A program made the position numbers and the translations under genes. The notes beneath the pieces are model-generated. The model saw only the letters and a list, made by a program, of their open reading frames with translations. It did not search any database and was not told the origin of the DNA. Positions 13,326 to 21,497 of a DNA stretch of 21,568 nucleotides are shown here, piece by piece (position 1 is the stretch's first letter; each line of letters begins with the position of its first letter). This stretch comes from Bacteroidales bacterium UBA6377 (GTDB lineage: Bacteria > Bacteroidota > Bacteroidia > Bacteroidales > UBA932), in assembly GCA_002438805.1 (NCBI GenBank), contig DJQV01000021.1, forward strand, positions 1 through 21,568, read 5' to 3'.

Positions 13326-13580
13326 TTATGCAAGTTTGTTGATGAAGACTGCGATGCCGCTCTTGAGATTGGAAGCCTTGTTCTTGTGGATAAGTCCGAT
13401 CTTGGCGAGCTTGTCAATCATTGAATAGACCTTCGGAGCGTTCTTCTCGGCTGTAGCCTTGTCCGTGGTGTTGCGGATGTCACGGATAGCGTTCCTCGTG
13501 GTCCTTGCATAATACCTGTTATGCATTCTGTGCCTCTCGTTCTGACGATCGGCCTTCTTTGCTGAAGCTGTGTTTGCCAT
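13326..13580 (-). CDS. rpsT: 30S ribosomal protein S20
   Basis: An 84-residue, strongly basic, all-helical protein with the usual S20 start (MANTASAKKADRQNERHR) and the conserved features RNAIRDIRN, KVYSMIDKLAKIGLIHKNKA and SGIAVFINKLA at the end. It binds the 5' domain of 16S rRNA early in assembly of the small subunit. It lies between tRNA-Glu (22 nt upstream) and tRNA-Pro (80 nt downstream), so it is probably cut out of a mixed tRNA/mRNA transcript. Confidence 0.97.
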   Translation of the reverse strand: MANTASAKKADRQNERHRMHNRYYARTTRNAIRDIRNTTDKATAEKNAPKVYSMIDKLAKIGLIHKNKASNLKSGIAVFINKLA

Positions 13581-13602
13581 TATTTTATCTTTTAATATTT
13601 TG

Positions 13603-13674
13603 TAGTGGGTAGGAGAATCGAACTCCTATTGCAAGAATGAAAATCTTGAGTACTAGCCGTTATACGAACCCACC
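13603..13674 (-). tRNA. tRNA-Glu (anticodon TTC)
   Basis: A 72-nt cloverleaf. The acceptor stem is GGTGGGT with ACCCACT (G-T at the end) and discriminator A. The anticodon stem is CAAGA/TCTTG with loop TTTTCAT, giving anticodon TTC. The T arm is AGGAG/CTCCT with loop TTCGATT. CCA is not encoded. It is the first gene after the promoter at 13712-13741. Confidence 0.95.
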
Positions 13675-13680
13675 ATCCTG

Positions 13681-13709
13681 CTCCCTATCGGGCAATACCG
13701 GATAGGGAG
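13681..13709 (-). other. Hairpin at the start of the tRNA-Glu/rpsT transcript
   Basis: CTCCCTATC (13681-13689) pairs perfectly with GATAGGGAG (13701-13709) around an 11-nt loop. It lies right after the -7 box, so it should form the 5' end of the transcript, ahead of tRNA-Glu. There is no T-run, so it is not a good terminator for the gene upstream. Confidence 0.55.
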
Positions 13710-13711
13710 TG

Positions 13712-13741
13712 CAAATATAGAAATTATTTTAGACTTGGCAA
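13712..13741 (-). promoter_or_regulatory. Promoter of tRNA-Glu / rpsT / tRNA-Pro
   Basis: On the minus strand TTG (13741-13739), 19-nt spacer, TATATTTG (13719-13712). Both boxes and the spacing match the Bacteroidetes primary-sigma consensus exactly. The -33 box overlaps the end of the DUF4837 gene region. Confidence 0.8.
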
Positions 13742-13742
13742 A

Positions 13743-14750
13743 CTATTTTTCTTCCTTTTGGAGCCATTCCCATGAATAAAGCAACGATTCGACCTGACGC
13801 AGGTACTGCCTCTTGTCATAACGCGGCGCATACACAAAGGCCTCGGCCACTATAATGTCCTTGCCGTCAGGGCTGTAGAACGAGTGCGACACGAAAGGTC
13901 CTCCCATGAAGTCGTTCTTAACCTCCCACATCCCCCGGGTCTGCACGATGTCGCGCCCGCGGTACTTGAAATACTCGATCATCGGGGTGAAGTACTCGCT
14001 GGTGGTCATGTAGGTGTTGTCAAACATGCCTGGGACGTTCTCCTTGAGGATCTCGTTGCGGTGACGGATGATGTTGGCCGAAGAGAATGGATGGTCCTTC
14101 TCGGCTGGATAGCGGTACACGAACACGTCCTGGTAGACATACTGCTTGTCATCGGCTATCCAGTAGAAATCCGGGCTGGCCTTCTTGATCTTGTATCCCA
14201 TCGGGAAATGCGGGGCGCCCCCGAACTCTTTGGATACAGCCTCGTAGATGCCCTTCTCCTCATAGAGAAGAGTATTGCGGATCACCCTGTCACGCTCGGC
14301 CTGCTCTATGGTCCTCACTATGAGGCTGCCTTTCTTCCGGAGCAGTTCCACCGCACCGTCGGCATCATAAGCAGCAACCTGTATCACGCACTGCGGCTGC
14401 GACCAGACATCCTTCCGGAAGAACACCCCGGCGGAATCGATCTGCGGATCGATCTTGAACAGGAGCACATTGCGGTGAATCTTGAACATATCCGAGTCAA
14501 ATCCCGTGGGCGTCACGTTGACAAGGGTATAGAGCGGCTCTCGTTGAGCCAGATAAGGGCACTCGTCAGCTAGAAGTTCGCGCGTGGTGTTGCCCACGCT
14601 GCCCTCCCAGTCCGCCCTGTCAATCACCACAAGCACCTCACCGGCCTTGCCGCTGACACTCGGCAGAAGAGCCTTGGTCCCGCCCTTGCAGCCGTTCAGA
14701 CAGACGGCAAGCAATGCGGCAAGAAGAAAAAAGTTCGAAAATCGTCTCAT
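13743..14750 (-). CDS. DUF4837 family lipoprotein
   Basis: 335 residues from the ATG at 14750 (a TTG at 14759 is in frame but gives no better start). The N-terminus is a lipoprotein signal, with LAVCLNGCKGG as lipobox and Cys21 as the expected lipidated residue. The rest matches the DUF4837 family of Bacteroidetes: GKAGEVLVVIDRADWEG near the mature start, the central NVTPTGFDSDMFKIHRNVLL, GYKIKKASPDFYWI, then RGMWEVKNDFMGGPFVSHSF. The biochemical role is unknown. It begins 12 nt after the stop of rseP and is the last protein gene of the M23-dxr-rseP group, an order common in Bacteroidales. Confidence 0.85.
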   Translation of the reverse strand: MRRFSNFFLLAALLAVCLNGCKGGTKALLPSVSGKAGEVLVVIDRADWEGSVGNTTRELLADECPYLAQREPLYTLVNVTPTGFDSDMFKIHRNVLLFKIDPQIDSAGVFFRKDVWSQPQCVIQVAAYDADGAVELLRKKGSLIVRTIEQAERDRVIRNTLLYEEKGIYEAVSKEFGGAPHFPMGYKIKKASPDFYWIADDKQYVYQDVFVYRYPAEKDHPFSSANIIRHRNEILKENVPGMFDNTYMTTSEYFTPMIEYFKYRGRDIVQTRGMWEVKNDFMGGPFVSHSFYSPDGKDIIVAEAFVYAPRYDKRQYLRQVESLLYSWEWLQKEEK

Positions 14751-14762
14751 GATATTCAATAG

Positions 14763-16058
14763 TTAAAGTATTCTAGCCAAATCATTTCCGAATGCAAGGA
14801 ACATAAGCGCAAAGAGCAGGGCCATCCCCACCAATTGCGCCGCCACGAGGAACTTCTCCCCCGGCTTGCGGCCCGAAATCATCTCATATAGAGTGAAGAG
14901 GATGTGACCGCCGTCAAGCGCGGGAATAGGGATCAGGTTCATCACCGCGAGCATGATCGAGAGCAGTGCAAGGATGTTGATGAAGCGGTACCAGTCCCAG
15001 GTCGCCGGAAAAACCTGCCCTATGGCGATGAAACTCCCGACGGACTTGTACGCCCCCGTCGAAGGACGCACCAGCAACCCGAGATCCCGGACATAACCGC
15101 CTATAGTGCTGCCTGTCAACTTGATGCCGGCCGGTATCGCACTCAGCAGGCTGTAGTGCTTCACCTTGACGGAAGGCATCTCCATATACACCCCGATCCG
15201 CCCTGAAGTGTCAACCCTCACCGGCAGGGAAAGCGTATCTCCGGCCCTTACGACGGTGGCAGCTATGAGGCTGTCCTTCATCGCGGCAAGTACGGGGCGC
15301 GAGTCCTGGAGGTACTCCACCGGCTTGCCGCCGAATGCTATGACCCTGTCACCATGCCTCAGCCCGGAAGAACTGTTGGGCCCTGCCGCCACCGAATCCA
15401 CCACGAACGGCACGGCCAGATCGAACATCATCGGAGAATTGAGGACCTGCCCTATCTTGGCCTGGTCAACATAAATGTCAAGGGTGTCGGTGCCGCGAAG
15501 AACAGTGACCTTGCCCACATCGCGACGTGCAAGGTCGGCCTGGAGCATGGCGAAGTTGTCCGGAGTGTAGTCGTCGAGCTTCAATATCCTGTCCCCGGTA
15601 CGGAAACCCATCTCGTAAGCGAGGTCGTTGACATATATGCGGCTGTCGCTGTTGGAAATGTATGACTGGCCCCACACCGCCATGATGAAGATGTAAGCCA
15701 GGACGGCGAATATGAAATTGTTGAGCACACCTCCCGCCATCACCAGAAGCCTCTGCCAGGCCGGATGCGAGCGGAACTCCCATGGCTGCGGGTCGCGCCG
15801 CATCTGGTCGAGGTCCATCGACTCGTCAACCATTCCGGAAATCTTGCAATAGCCCCCGAAAGGCAGCCAGCCTATGCCGAACTCCGTCCCGCCCCACTTC
15901 CAGCGGGCTATGGCCTTGCCGCCGATGTCGAAGAAAAGGTAAAACTTCTCGACACGGATGCCGAATATCTTGGCCCAGGTGAAATGCCCCAGCTCATGTA
16001 TGAGGATGAGCAGGGACAGGGCGAGTATGACCTGCAGGGTCTTAATTAATATAACCAT
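14763..16058 (-). CDS. rseP: Site-2 protease (RIP zinc metalloprotease)
   Basis: A 431-residue inner-membrane protease that cuts substrates inside the membrane, classically anti-sigma factors. The zinc motif HELGH is at residues 21-25 in the first membrane segment, and the second conserved segment LIPIPALDGGH ends at about residue 385. Between them are the GYCKI loop (FGGYCKISGMVDE) and two PDZ-like regions (FRTGDRILKLDDY; SGLRHGDRVIAFGGKPVE). The start overlaps the end of dxr by 17 nt, so the genes are coupled. Its natural substrates could include the single-pass putative anti-sigma protein encoded at 2902-3279, but nothing in the sequence proves that. Confidence 0.95.
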   Translation of the reverse strand: MVILIKTLQVILALSLLILIHELGHFTWAKIFGIRVEKFYLFFDIGGKAIARWKWGGTEFGIGWLPFGGYCKISGMVDESMDLDQMRRDPQPWEFRSHPAWQRLLVMAGGVLNNFIFAVLAYIFIMAVWGQSYISNSDSRIYVNDLAYEMGFRTGDRILKLDDYTPDNFAMLQADLARRDVGKVTVLRGTDTLDIYVDQAKIGQVLNSPMMFDLAVPFVVDSVAAGPNSSSGLRHGDRVIAFGGKPVEYLQDSRPVLAAMKDSLIAATVVRAGDTLSLPVRVDTSGRIGVYMEMPSVKVKHYSLLSAIPAGIKLTGSTIGGYVRDLGLLVRPSTGAYKSVGSFIAIGQVFPATWDWYRFINILALLSIMLAVMNLIPIPALDGGHILFTLYEMISGRKPGEKFLVAAQLVGMALLFALMFLAFGNDLARIL

Positions 16059-17193
16059 CAGCTATGGATGCTATCTCCTTGTTGGTCCGGAAAATATCGT
16101 CAAGTCCCGGGTCCGGGACAAAATTCAGGCCAGCCAGGCAGCGCTCGTTGATCTTGGCGATGTCGTAGAACCCGACCAGCCCCCTCAGGTAGGCCGCCAC
16201 AGCCACCTCGTTTGCCGCATTGAGCGCGCACGGGGCATTGCCGCCGCGGCGTATGGCCTCATAAGCCAGCTCCAGGCAGGGAAAACGCTTCAGGTCCGGA
16301 GCTTCAAAAGTCAGGCTCCCCAGCGAGGCGAAATCAAGCTTGCGGTTTCCCACGGTGAGCCTGGACGGAAAACCTAACGCGAACCCTATCGGCTCCCGCA
16401 TGTCAGGACAGCCCAGCTGCGCGATAACAGCCCCGTCCACGAACTCCACCATGGAGTGTACCACCGACTCGGGATGAACAACCACGTTGATCCGCTCCGG
16501 ACTCATGTCAAACAGCCACTTGGCCTCGATGACCTCGAAACCCTTGTTCATCATGGTGGCCGAGTCTATTGTCACCTTTGAACCCATGTTCCAGTTGGGG
16601 TGCTTGAGGGCGTCGGAAGCCGTGGCGGCGGCAATCCTGGCCCTGTCCCAGGTACGGAACGGGCCCCCGGATGCGGTGAGATGAATCTTCTCGACCTCGT
16701 TGCCCTGGGCGGCGAGCAGGCACTGGAAAATGGCCGAGTGCTCGGAGTCCACAGGCAGAATCACGGCCCCGCAGCGCCGCATGGTCCCGGTCACCAGAGC
16801 ACCGGCCGCGACAAGGGTCTCCTTATTGGCAAGGGCCACGATTTTCCCGGCTTCAAGTGCGGCAAGCGTCGGCCTGAGCCCGCTGAACCCCACCATCGCG
16901 CCGACCACGATGTCCACTGACGGCATGCGCACCAGTTCGCACAGGCTGTCCACCCCGGACCACACCTTTATATCATGACTGTGGAGAGCATCGGCCACCT
17001 CACGGTATCTTGAATCGTCACATATCACCACATTCGCGGCATTGAACCCGATGGCCTGCTTTATGAGCAGATCGGTGCTCCGCCGGGCCGAGATGAGCTC
17101 GACCTCGAAAAGATCGGGATGCTGCCTGATGACATCAAGCGTCTGTGTGCCGATGGAGCCGGTGGAGCCGAGTATAGCTATCTTTCTTTTCAA
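16042..17193 (-). CDS. dxr: 1-deoxy-D-xylulose 5-phosphate reductoisomerase
   Basis: A 383-residue cytoplasmic enzyme that converts DXP to MEP with NADPH, the committed step of non-mevalonate isoprenoid synthesis. The nucleotide-binding motif GSTGSIGTQTLDVI is at residues 9-22. Also present are ANKETLVAAG, the metal-binding DSEHSAIFQ, LTASGGPF, the flexible flap HPNWNMG and SATMMNKGFEVIEAKWLF. These are the residues that contact substrate and fosmidomycin in studied enzymes, and all look intact. The start codon is TTG, with no in-frame ATG nearby. It follows the M23 gene by 11 nt and overlaps rseP, a membrane/envelope operon layout usual in Bacteroidales. Confidence 0.96.
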   Translation of the reverse strand: MKRKIAILGSTGSIGTQTLDVIRQHPDLFEVELISARRSTDLLIKQAIGFNAANVVICDDSRYREVADALHSHDIKVWSGVDSLCELVRMPSVDIVVGAMVGFSGLRPTLAALEAGKIVALANKETLVAAGALVTGTMRRCGAVILPVDSEHSAIFQCLLAAQGNEVEKIHLTASGGPFRTWDRARIAAATASDALKHPNWNMGSKVTIDSATMMNKGFEVIEAKWLFDMSPERINVVVHPESVVHSMVEFVDGAVIAQLGCPDMREPIGFALGFPSRLTVGNRKLDFASLGSLTFEAPDLKRFPCLELAYEAIRRGGNAPCALNAANEVAVAAYLRGLVGFYDIAKINERCLAGLNFVPDPGLDDIFRTNKEIASIADGYIN

Positions 17194-17204
17194 AACGGTA
17201 TATT

Positions 17205-18059
17205 CTAGAAACTTATGAACTGTACAGGATTGAGCGGCTGCCCGTCCAGCCAGAGCTCGAAATGCAGGTGGCCCTTGCCCGTGGCCGCATCCTCCCCTCC
17301 GGAAAGGGCAAGAGGAGTTCCGGCTTTGACGTCATCCCCCGGACGGCGAAGGGCCTTGAGGTTGCTGCCGTATATGCTGATGAGGTTGTTTTTGTGCTGC
17401 ACCATCACGACATAGCCGAGCTCTTCACTCCAGCCCGTGTAGATGACCACCCCGTCCAGCACCGCCCCGACTATGGTGCCGGAAGGCGCGACGATATCCA
17501 CCCCGGGATGGGTCACGCTGTCAAAGCCCTCGGAGACGACCCCCTTGACAGGAGTAAAAAAGTGCAGCCCCTCGACCGGCAGGCTCTTAGCAGCCGGGGA
17601 GTCACTGACCCCGAACCTCTCCTCCGCCCGGACCGTCTCGCGCAGAACCGAATCCCTGCGGGAGAGTTCCTCGGCGGACTTGTCGGAGAGGTACCTCAGG
17701 GAATTGCCGCCGATGAGGCTGTCCAGGCTGAGCGTGCTCTCGCCGGAGAGCACACGCGAGAGGTTCTCCGCATACAGATGCCAGCGCGTGACGGCGCTCT
17801 GCAGGGAATCGATCTTGATGGCGTTGGCAAGTGCGGTGCGCTTGAAGTTGGCGTCAGGATATCCGGGAATTGTAAGCCTGAGAGGTGTGAAGGCTATGAT
17901 ACAATATATAAGGAGGACTATCACGACGGCGGCGGTCACGACGGAGTATATGAGGCGCGGTCTGGTGAACAGCACCGTGCGGATGCTCCTGTGGGTGTCA
18001 TTGTCCACAAGCTGGAGCCTGTAGAGCCTGTGTCTGCCGTCCGGATTTTGTCGTCCCAT
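17205..18059 (-). CDS. Membrane-anchored M23 (LytM-like) protein, probably degenerate
   Basis: 284 residues: a basic cytoplasmic tail, one membrane segment at about 38-57 (YSVVTAAVVIVLLIYCIIAF), a helical linker, and a LytM domain from about 165 to the end. The zinc ligands are present: HPGVD (H184, D188) and GHLHFELW (H264, H266). However, the usual Tyr-x-His motif, whose histidine helps catalysis, reads YGSNL at 230-234, so that histidine is missing. It may have weak activity or act as a regulator of other cell-wall amidases, as LytM factors do. It is the first gene of the dxr-rseP group and is divergent from ruvX across 19 bp. Contrast the intact M23 domain encoded at 20424-21497. Confidence 0.88.
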   Translation of the reverse strand: MGRQNPDGRHRLYRLQLVDNDTHRSIRTVLFTRPRLIYSVVTAAVVIVLLIYCIIAFTPLRLTIPGYPDANFKRTALANAIKIDSLQSAVTRWHLYAENLSRVLSGESTLSLDSLIGGNSLRYLSDKSAEELSRRDSVLRETVRAEERFGVSDSPAAKSLPVEGLHFFTPVKGVVSEGFDSVTHPGVDIVAPSGTIVGAVLDGVVIYTGWSEELGYVVMVQHKNNLISIYGSNLKALRRPGDDVKAGTPLALSGGEDAATGKGHLHFELWLDGQPLNPVQFISF

Positions 18060-18077
18060 ACTTTTTAATTAATTTCG
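18048..18077 (+). promoter_or_regulatory. Possible promoter of the ruvX operon
   Basis: TTG at 18048-18050, 19-nt spacer, TAATTTCG at 18070-18077 (TAnnTTTG with one change). It overlaps the start of the divergent M23 gene. If used, transcription would begin at about 18081-18084, at or within the ATGATG start of ruvX. Confidence 0.4.
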
Positions 18078-18078
18078 C

Positions 18079-18504
18079 ATGATGAAAAGGTCAATCGGGA
18101 TAGACTATGGCAAAGCCAGAGTGGGGGTCGCAGTGAGCGATCCGCTCGGCATCTTCGCATCCCCTCATGAGACCGTTCCTTCTGCAAAGATAATAGAATA
18201 TCTCCAAAATTACTCCCGTGGGGAGGACATCGGGATCTTCGTGGTCGGCTACCCGCTCAATCTCAACGGGGCCCCGGCACAGTGCGCCCAGGATGTGGAC
18301 AAGTTCCTGGACAAGCTCCAAAAGGCCTTCCCCGACACACCGATAGCCCTGGAGGACGAGAGGTTCACCTCGGTGCTGGCCCACAGGGCGATGATCGACG
18401 GCGGGATGAAAAAAAGCGACAGGAGGGACAAGAGCTCGGTGGACAAGATCAGCGCGGCAATAATTTTGCAGAGCTACCTCGACAAGCAAAAAAATCAACA
18501 ATGA
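18079..18504 (+). CDS. ruvX: Putative pre-16S rRNA nuclease / Holliday junction resolvase (YqgF)
   Basis: A 141-residue RNase H-fold protein, the usual YqgF length. The catalytic aspartate is in SIGIDYGKARVGVAVSD (D9), the second acid in ALEDERFTSV, and the third in the C-terminal DKSSVDKISAAIILQSYL. The loop VVGYPLNLNGAP is the family hallmark. In E. coli YqgF matures the 5' end of 16S rRNA; a role in resolving Holliday junctions has also been proposed. Two tandem ATG codons (18079 and 18082) could be used. It overlaps def by 4 nt and heads a four-gene operon. Confidence 0.92.
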   Translation: MMKRSIGIDYGKARVGVAVSDPLGIFASPHETVPSAKIIEYLQNYSRGEDIGIFVVGYPLNLNGAPAQCAQDVDKFLDKLQKAFPDTPIALEDERFTSVLAHRAMIDGGMKKSDRRDKSSVDKISAAIILQSYLDKQKNQQ

Positions 18505-19055
18505 TACAACCCATATACCTCTACGGTTCCGGGGTGCTGCGTGAAGTGGCCAGCCCCGCAGACCTCAACGACAAGGAAAGCATCTCCACTCTGGTGACAG
18601 ACCTTTGGGAGACCCTCGCGGCCTCGGAAGGCTGCGGACTCGCCGCCCCACAGATCGGGGTCAGCAGAAGAGTGGCCGTCGTGGACGGGGACATCATGTC
18701 GGATGTCTACCCCTACCTCAAGGGATTCAAGCGCACGTTCATCAACCCCGTGATACTCTCCGAGAGCGAGACCGCGTGCGAATACAACGAAGGGTGTCTG
18801 AGCGTGCCGGGAATCTACGCCGACGTACGCCGCCCGGAAACCATTGAAGTAGAATACTATGACGAGAACCTCGAGAAGAAGGTCGAGAGCTTCGACAAGT
18901 TCGCAGCCAGGATGATCCAGCACGAGTTCTCGCACCTCGACGGGGTGCTGTTCACGGACCTTGTGGCCCCTGTGCGCCGCAAGATGATCTCACGCAAACT
19001 CCAGAACATCGCCAAGGGCAAGGTGGGCACATCATACAAGTCAAAAATCAAATAA
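18501..19055 (+). CDS. def: Peptide deformylase
   Basis: 184 residues from the ATG at 18501, which overlaps the ruvX stop as ATGA. It removes the formyl group from the N-terminal methionine of new proteins, using a metal ion. All three motifs are intact: GCGLAAPQIG (44-53), EGCLS (97-101, with the cysteine ligand C99) and QHEFSHLDG (140-148, ligands H141 and H145, catalytic E142). A longer reading starting at 18282 lies inside ruvX in another frame and is rejected. Pairing with ruvX is usual in Bacteroidetes. Confidence 0.97.
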   Translation: MIQPIYLYGSGVLREVASPADLNDKESISTLVTDLWETLAASEGCGLAAPQIGVSRRVAVVDGDIMSDVYPYLKGFKRTFINPVILSESETACEYNEGCLSVPGIYADVRRPETIEVEYYDENLEKKVESFDKFAARMIQHEFSHLDGVLFTDLVAPVRRKMISRKLQNIAKGKVGTSYKSKIK

Positions 19056-19059
19056 TAAA

Positions 19060-20424
19060 ATGGGAGCATTTCACGCATACGACATAAGAGGAATCTACGG
19101 CAAGGACTTCGACCGCACGACAGCCTACAAGGTGGGCTATTTCCTCCCTGAACTTCTCAAGGCTGACAAGGTGCTGGTGGGACGCGACTGCCGCGTCTCA
19201 TCTCCGGAAATCCATGACGCGCTCATCGAGGGCATCTGCGATGCCGGGGCCGACGTGTACGACATCGGCATGAGCACCACCCCGATGGTATATTTCGGCA
19301 CGGCCAACTACGGCTTCAAAGCCTCGGTCCAGATCACCGCGAGCCACAACCCGGCCGAATACAACGGCATGAAGGTGAGCCGTGAAAACGCCCTCCCGGT
19401 GGGTCTGGACAGCGGCCTGGGGCAGATCAAAGAATGGATCGACTCCGCAAGGCCGACCCCGGTGGCGGCAAAGCGCGGCAGCGTGCACGGAATGGACATC
19501 CACGATGACTACATCAACTTCATGAAGAAGTTCAAGGGCGACTGCAGCAACCTCAAGCTCGCCTTCGACCTCTCAAACGGCATGGCGAACCTCTTCGCCA
19601 AGGAGATCTACGGCGACGAGCCTGAATACATATTCGACACCATAGACGGCCGCTTCCCGAACCACGAGCCGAATCCGCTCGTGGCGAAGAACGTGGAGCC
19701 GCTCAAGGAGCTTGTACGCCGCAGCGGGGCCGATGTGGGCATCATATACGATGGTGACGCTGACAGGGTCATGTTCGTGGACGACAAGGCGAGGTTCGTG
19801 GCCCCGGACCTGATAATAGCCCTGATGGCCCTGTATTTCTGTGACGAGCGCGGCTTCAAGAATCCGCGTGTCCTGCAGGAGATACGCAGTTCCAAGGCTG
19901 TGGGAGAGTTTCTGGCGAAATACGGTGCAGATCTTTACACCTGGAAGGTGGGACGCGCGTTCGCAGCGCCCAAGCTCCGCGAGATTGACGGTCTCTGGGG
20001 CGGAGAACTCGCCGGACACTATTATTTCAAGGACTTCTTCTACTCCGACAGCGGCCTGCTCTCCTCGATGATCGTACTGCGCATAGTCTCAGCACTCAAA
20101 AAGAAGGGCATCAGACTCAGCGAGCAGATGGACTCCATGACCAAGTACTTCAACTCCGGCGAGGTAAACTTCAAGCTCGAAGACAAGGCCGGAGCCATGA
20201 AGGCCGTATGCGAGCACTTCACCGCCCAGGAGAAACCGCTCAAGGTCATGGATTTCGACGGCTACCGCCTCGAATATCCGGACTGGTGGTTCAACATCCG
20301 CCCGTCCAACACGGAGCCGTACCTGCGTTTCATCTGCGAAGCGCGCACGGAAGAGATGCTCCGCGAAAAAGTCGAAGAGACGGTCAGTCTGCTTGAGAAG
20401 GATTTCGGAGCGGTGAGGTCATAA
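19060..20424 (+). CDS. Phosphomannomutase / phosphoglucomutase
   Basis: A 454-residue enzyme of the alpha-D-phosphohexomutase superfamily. It interconverts hexose 6- and 1-phosphates, supplying sugar nucleotides for envelope polysaccharides. The phosphoserine loop is TASHNPAEYNG (Ser95), the metal loop is DGDADR (231-236), the sugar-binding loop is GGELAGHYYF (314-323), and the phosphate-binding loop is RPSNTEP near residue 418. GGELAGHYYF is of the ManB/AlgC dual-specificity type (GE.SGH), so mannose is likely, with glucose possible. It begins 4 nt after def, and its stop TAA shares one base with the next ATG. Confidence 0.93.
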   Translation: MGAFHAYDIRGIYGKDFDRTTAYKVGYFLPELLKADKVLVGRDCRVSSPEIHDALIEGICDAGADVYDIGMSTTPMVYFGTANYGFKASVQITASHNPAEYNGMKVSRENALPVGLDSGLGQIKEWIDSARPTPVAAKRGSVHGMDIHDDYINFMKKFKGDCSNLKLAFDLSNGMANLFAKEIYGDEPEYIFDTIDGRFPNHEPNPLVAKNVEPLKELVRRSGADVGIIYDGDADRVMFVDDKARFVAPDLIIALMALYFCDERGFKNPRVLQEIRSSKAVGEFLAKYGADLYTWKVGRAFAAPKLREIDGLWGGELAGHYYFKDFFYSDSGLLSSMIVLRIVSALKKKGIRLSEQMDSMTKYFNSGEVNFKLEDKAGAMKAVCEHFTAQEKPLKVMDFDGYRLEYPDWWFNIRPSNTEPYLRFICEARTEEMLREKVEETVSLLEKDFGAVRS

Positions 20425-21497
20425 TGAAAGCACGGCTCTCCCTACTCGCCCTCTTGCTGCCCTCTTTAGTATATGCCCAGCAGACAGGTTCTGCCGGGCG
20501 GGCAGCACTATCAAGCCCGCAAACGGGCATAAAGCACCAGATCGAACCGCCGGCGGTGTCTATGATTCCGGAGGACTACATCACCGAACCGGGTTCGTTC
20601 AAGAAAGGCAACGGTGCCCCGGTGGACACCCTCGACATCGGCGACGGGTTTCTGCAGATAGTGCTCAACGATGACTACACATGGAGATATGTCAAGAACC
20701 ATAAGAAGATGGCCCAGTCCGACATCTTCCTTGACTCCTGGACGGAAAACACCATCAACCCGTATATGGGTGTCAATCTTTCCGATCTCCCCTACCGCAG
20801 CACCATCTGTCTTGTGGACTCGGTGAGCAACTTCGTCTGCCCCCGGACTGGTCAAGTATATTCCAAGTTCGGTTACAGACGCCGCCGCCGGCATCAGGGA
20901 GTGGACCTCCCTCTGCCCACCGGAACTCCGGTAAGTGTCGCATTCGACGGTCGTGTACGGTACTCAAGTTACGTCAGAGGCTATGGCAATCTCGTGATAG
21001 TCAGGCATGAGAACGGGCTTGAGACTTTCTACGGGCACTTGTCCAAGCGTCTGGCGGAGCCTGGACAGTGGGTCCGGGCCGGCGAGATCATAGGGCTGGG
21101 CGGCTCCACCGGCCGTTCTTCAGGACCGCACCTCCACTTCGAGACCCGATACAAGGGCTACGCCTTCGACCCCCAGTGGATAGTGGATTTCGAGAAAGGC
21201 GAACTCCACAAAAACGTGTTTGTGCTGCGCAGGAGCTACCTCGACCCGTCATCCAGCTATGTACCGGAGTCGATTGACGAGGAGGAGGAAATCTACTCCA
21301 CCGACGAGAAGATCATAGAGGAGGAGAAGCGCATCGCAGCGGAGAAGGCTGCCGAGAAATGGCACACCGTCCGCTCCGGAGAGACAATCTCAGGCATCGC
21401 CCACAAATATGGCAAGAGTCAGGCGGCCATCAAAAAACTCAACCCGGGCCTGAACATCAACAAGATCCGTCCGGGCCAGAAGATCAGGGTCAACTGA
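20424..21497 (+). CDS. Secreted M23 endopeptidase with C-terminal LysM
   Basis: A 357-residue exported peptidoglycan hydrolase. The signal peptide is MKARLSLLALLLPSLVYAQQ. The M23 domain (about 135-250) has every catalytic feature: HQGVD (H157, D161), FYGHLS (H205) and GPHLHFE (H236, H238). It should cut peptide cross-links in the wall. After an acidic linker (DEEEEIYSTDEKIIEEEKR), residues 313-357 form a LysM domain (WHTVRSGETISGIAHKYGKS, ending IRPGQKIRVN) that binds N-acetylglucosamine-containing glycan. It is the last gene of the ruvX-def-mutase operon; no clear terminator is visible in the 71 bp left in the window. Confidence 0.94.
   Translation: MKARLSLLALLLPSLVYAQQTGSAGRAALSSPQTGIKHQIEPPAVSMIPEDYITEPGSFKKGNGAPVDTLDIGDGFLQIVLNDDYTWRYVKNHKKMAQSDIFLDSWTENTINPYMGVNLSDLPYRSTICLVDSVSNFVCPRTGQVYSKFGYRRRRRHQGVDLPLPTGTPVSVAFDGRVRYSSYVRGYGNLVIVRHENGLETFYGHLSKRLAEPGQWVRAGEIIGLGGSTGRSSGPHLHFETRYKGYAFDPQWIVDFEKGELHKNVFVLRRSYLDPSSSYVPESIDEEEEIYSTDEKIIEEEKRIAAEKAAEKWHTVRSGETISGIAHKYGKSQAAIKKLNPGLNINKIRPGQKIRVN

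Noticed and set aside
13884..14573. 229-residue plus-strand frame opposite the DUF4837 gene
   Set aside because: It is the antisense shadow of a family-recognised lipoprotein gene with a clear signal sequence.
17262..18068. 268-residue plus-strand frame opposite the first M23 gene
   Set aside because: It is antisense to a gene with recognisable M23 motifs and a membrane anchor, and has no motif of its own.
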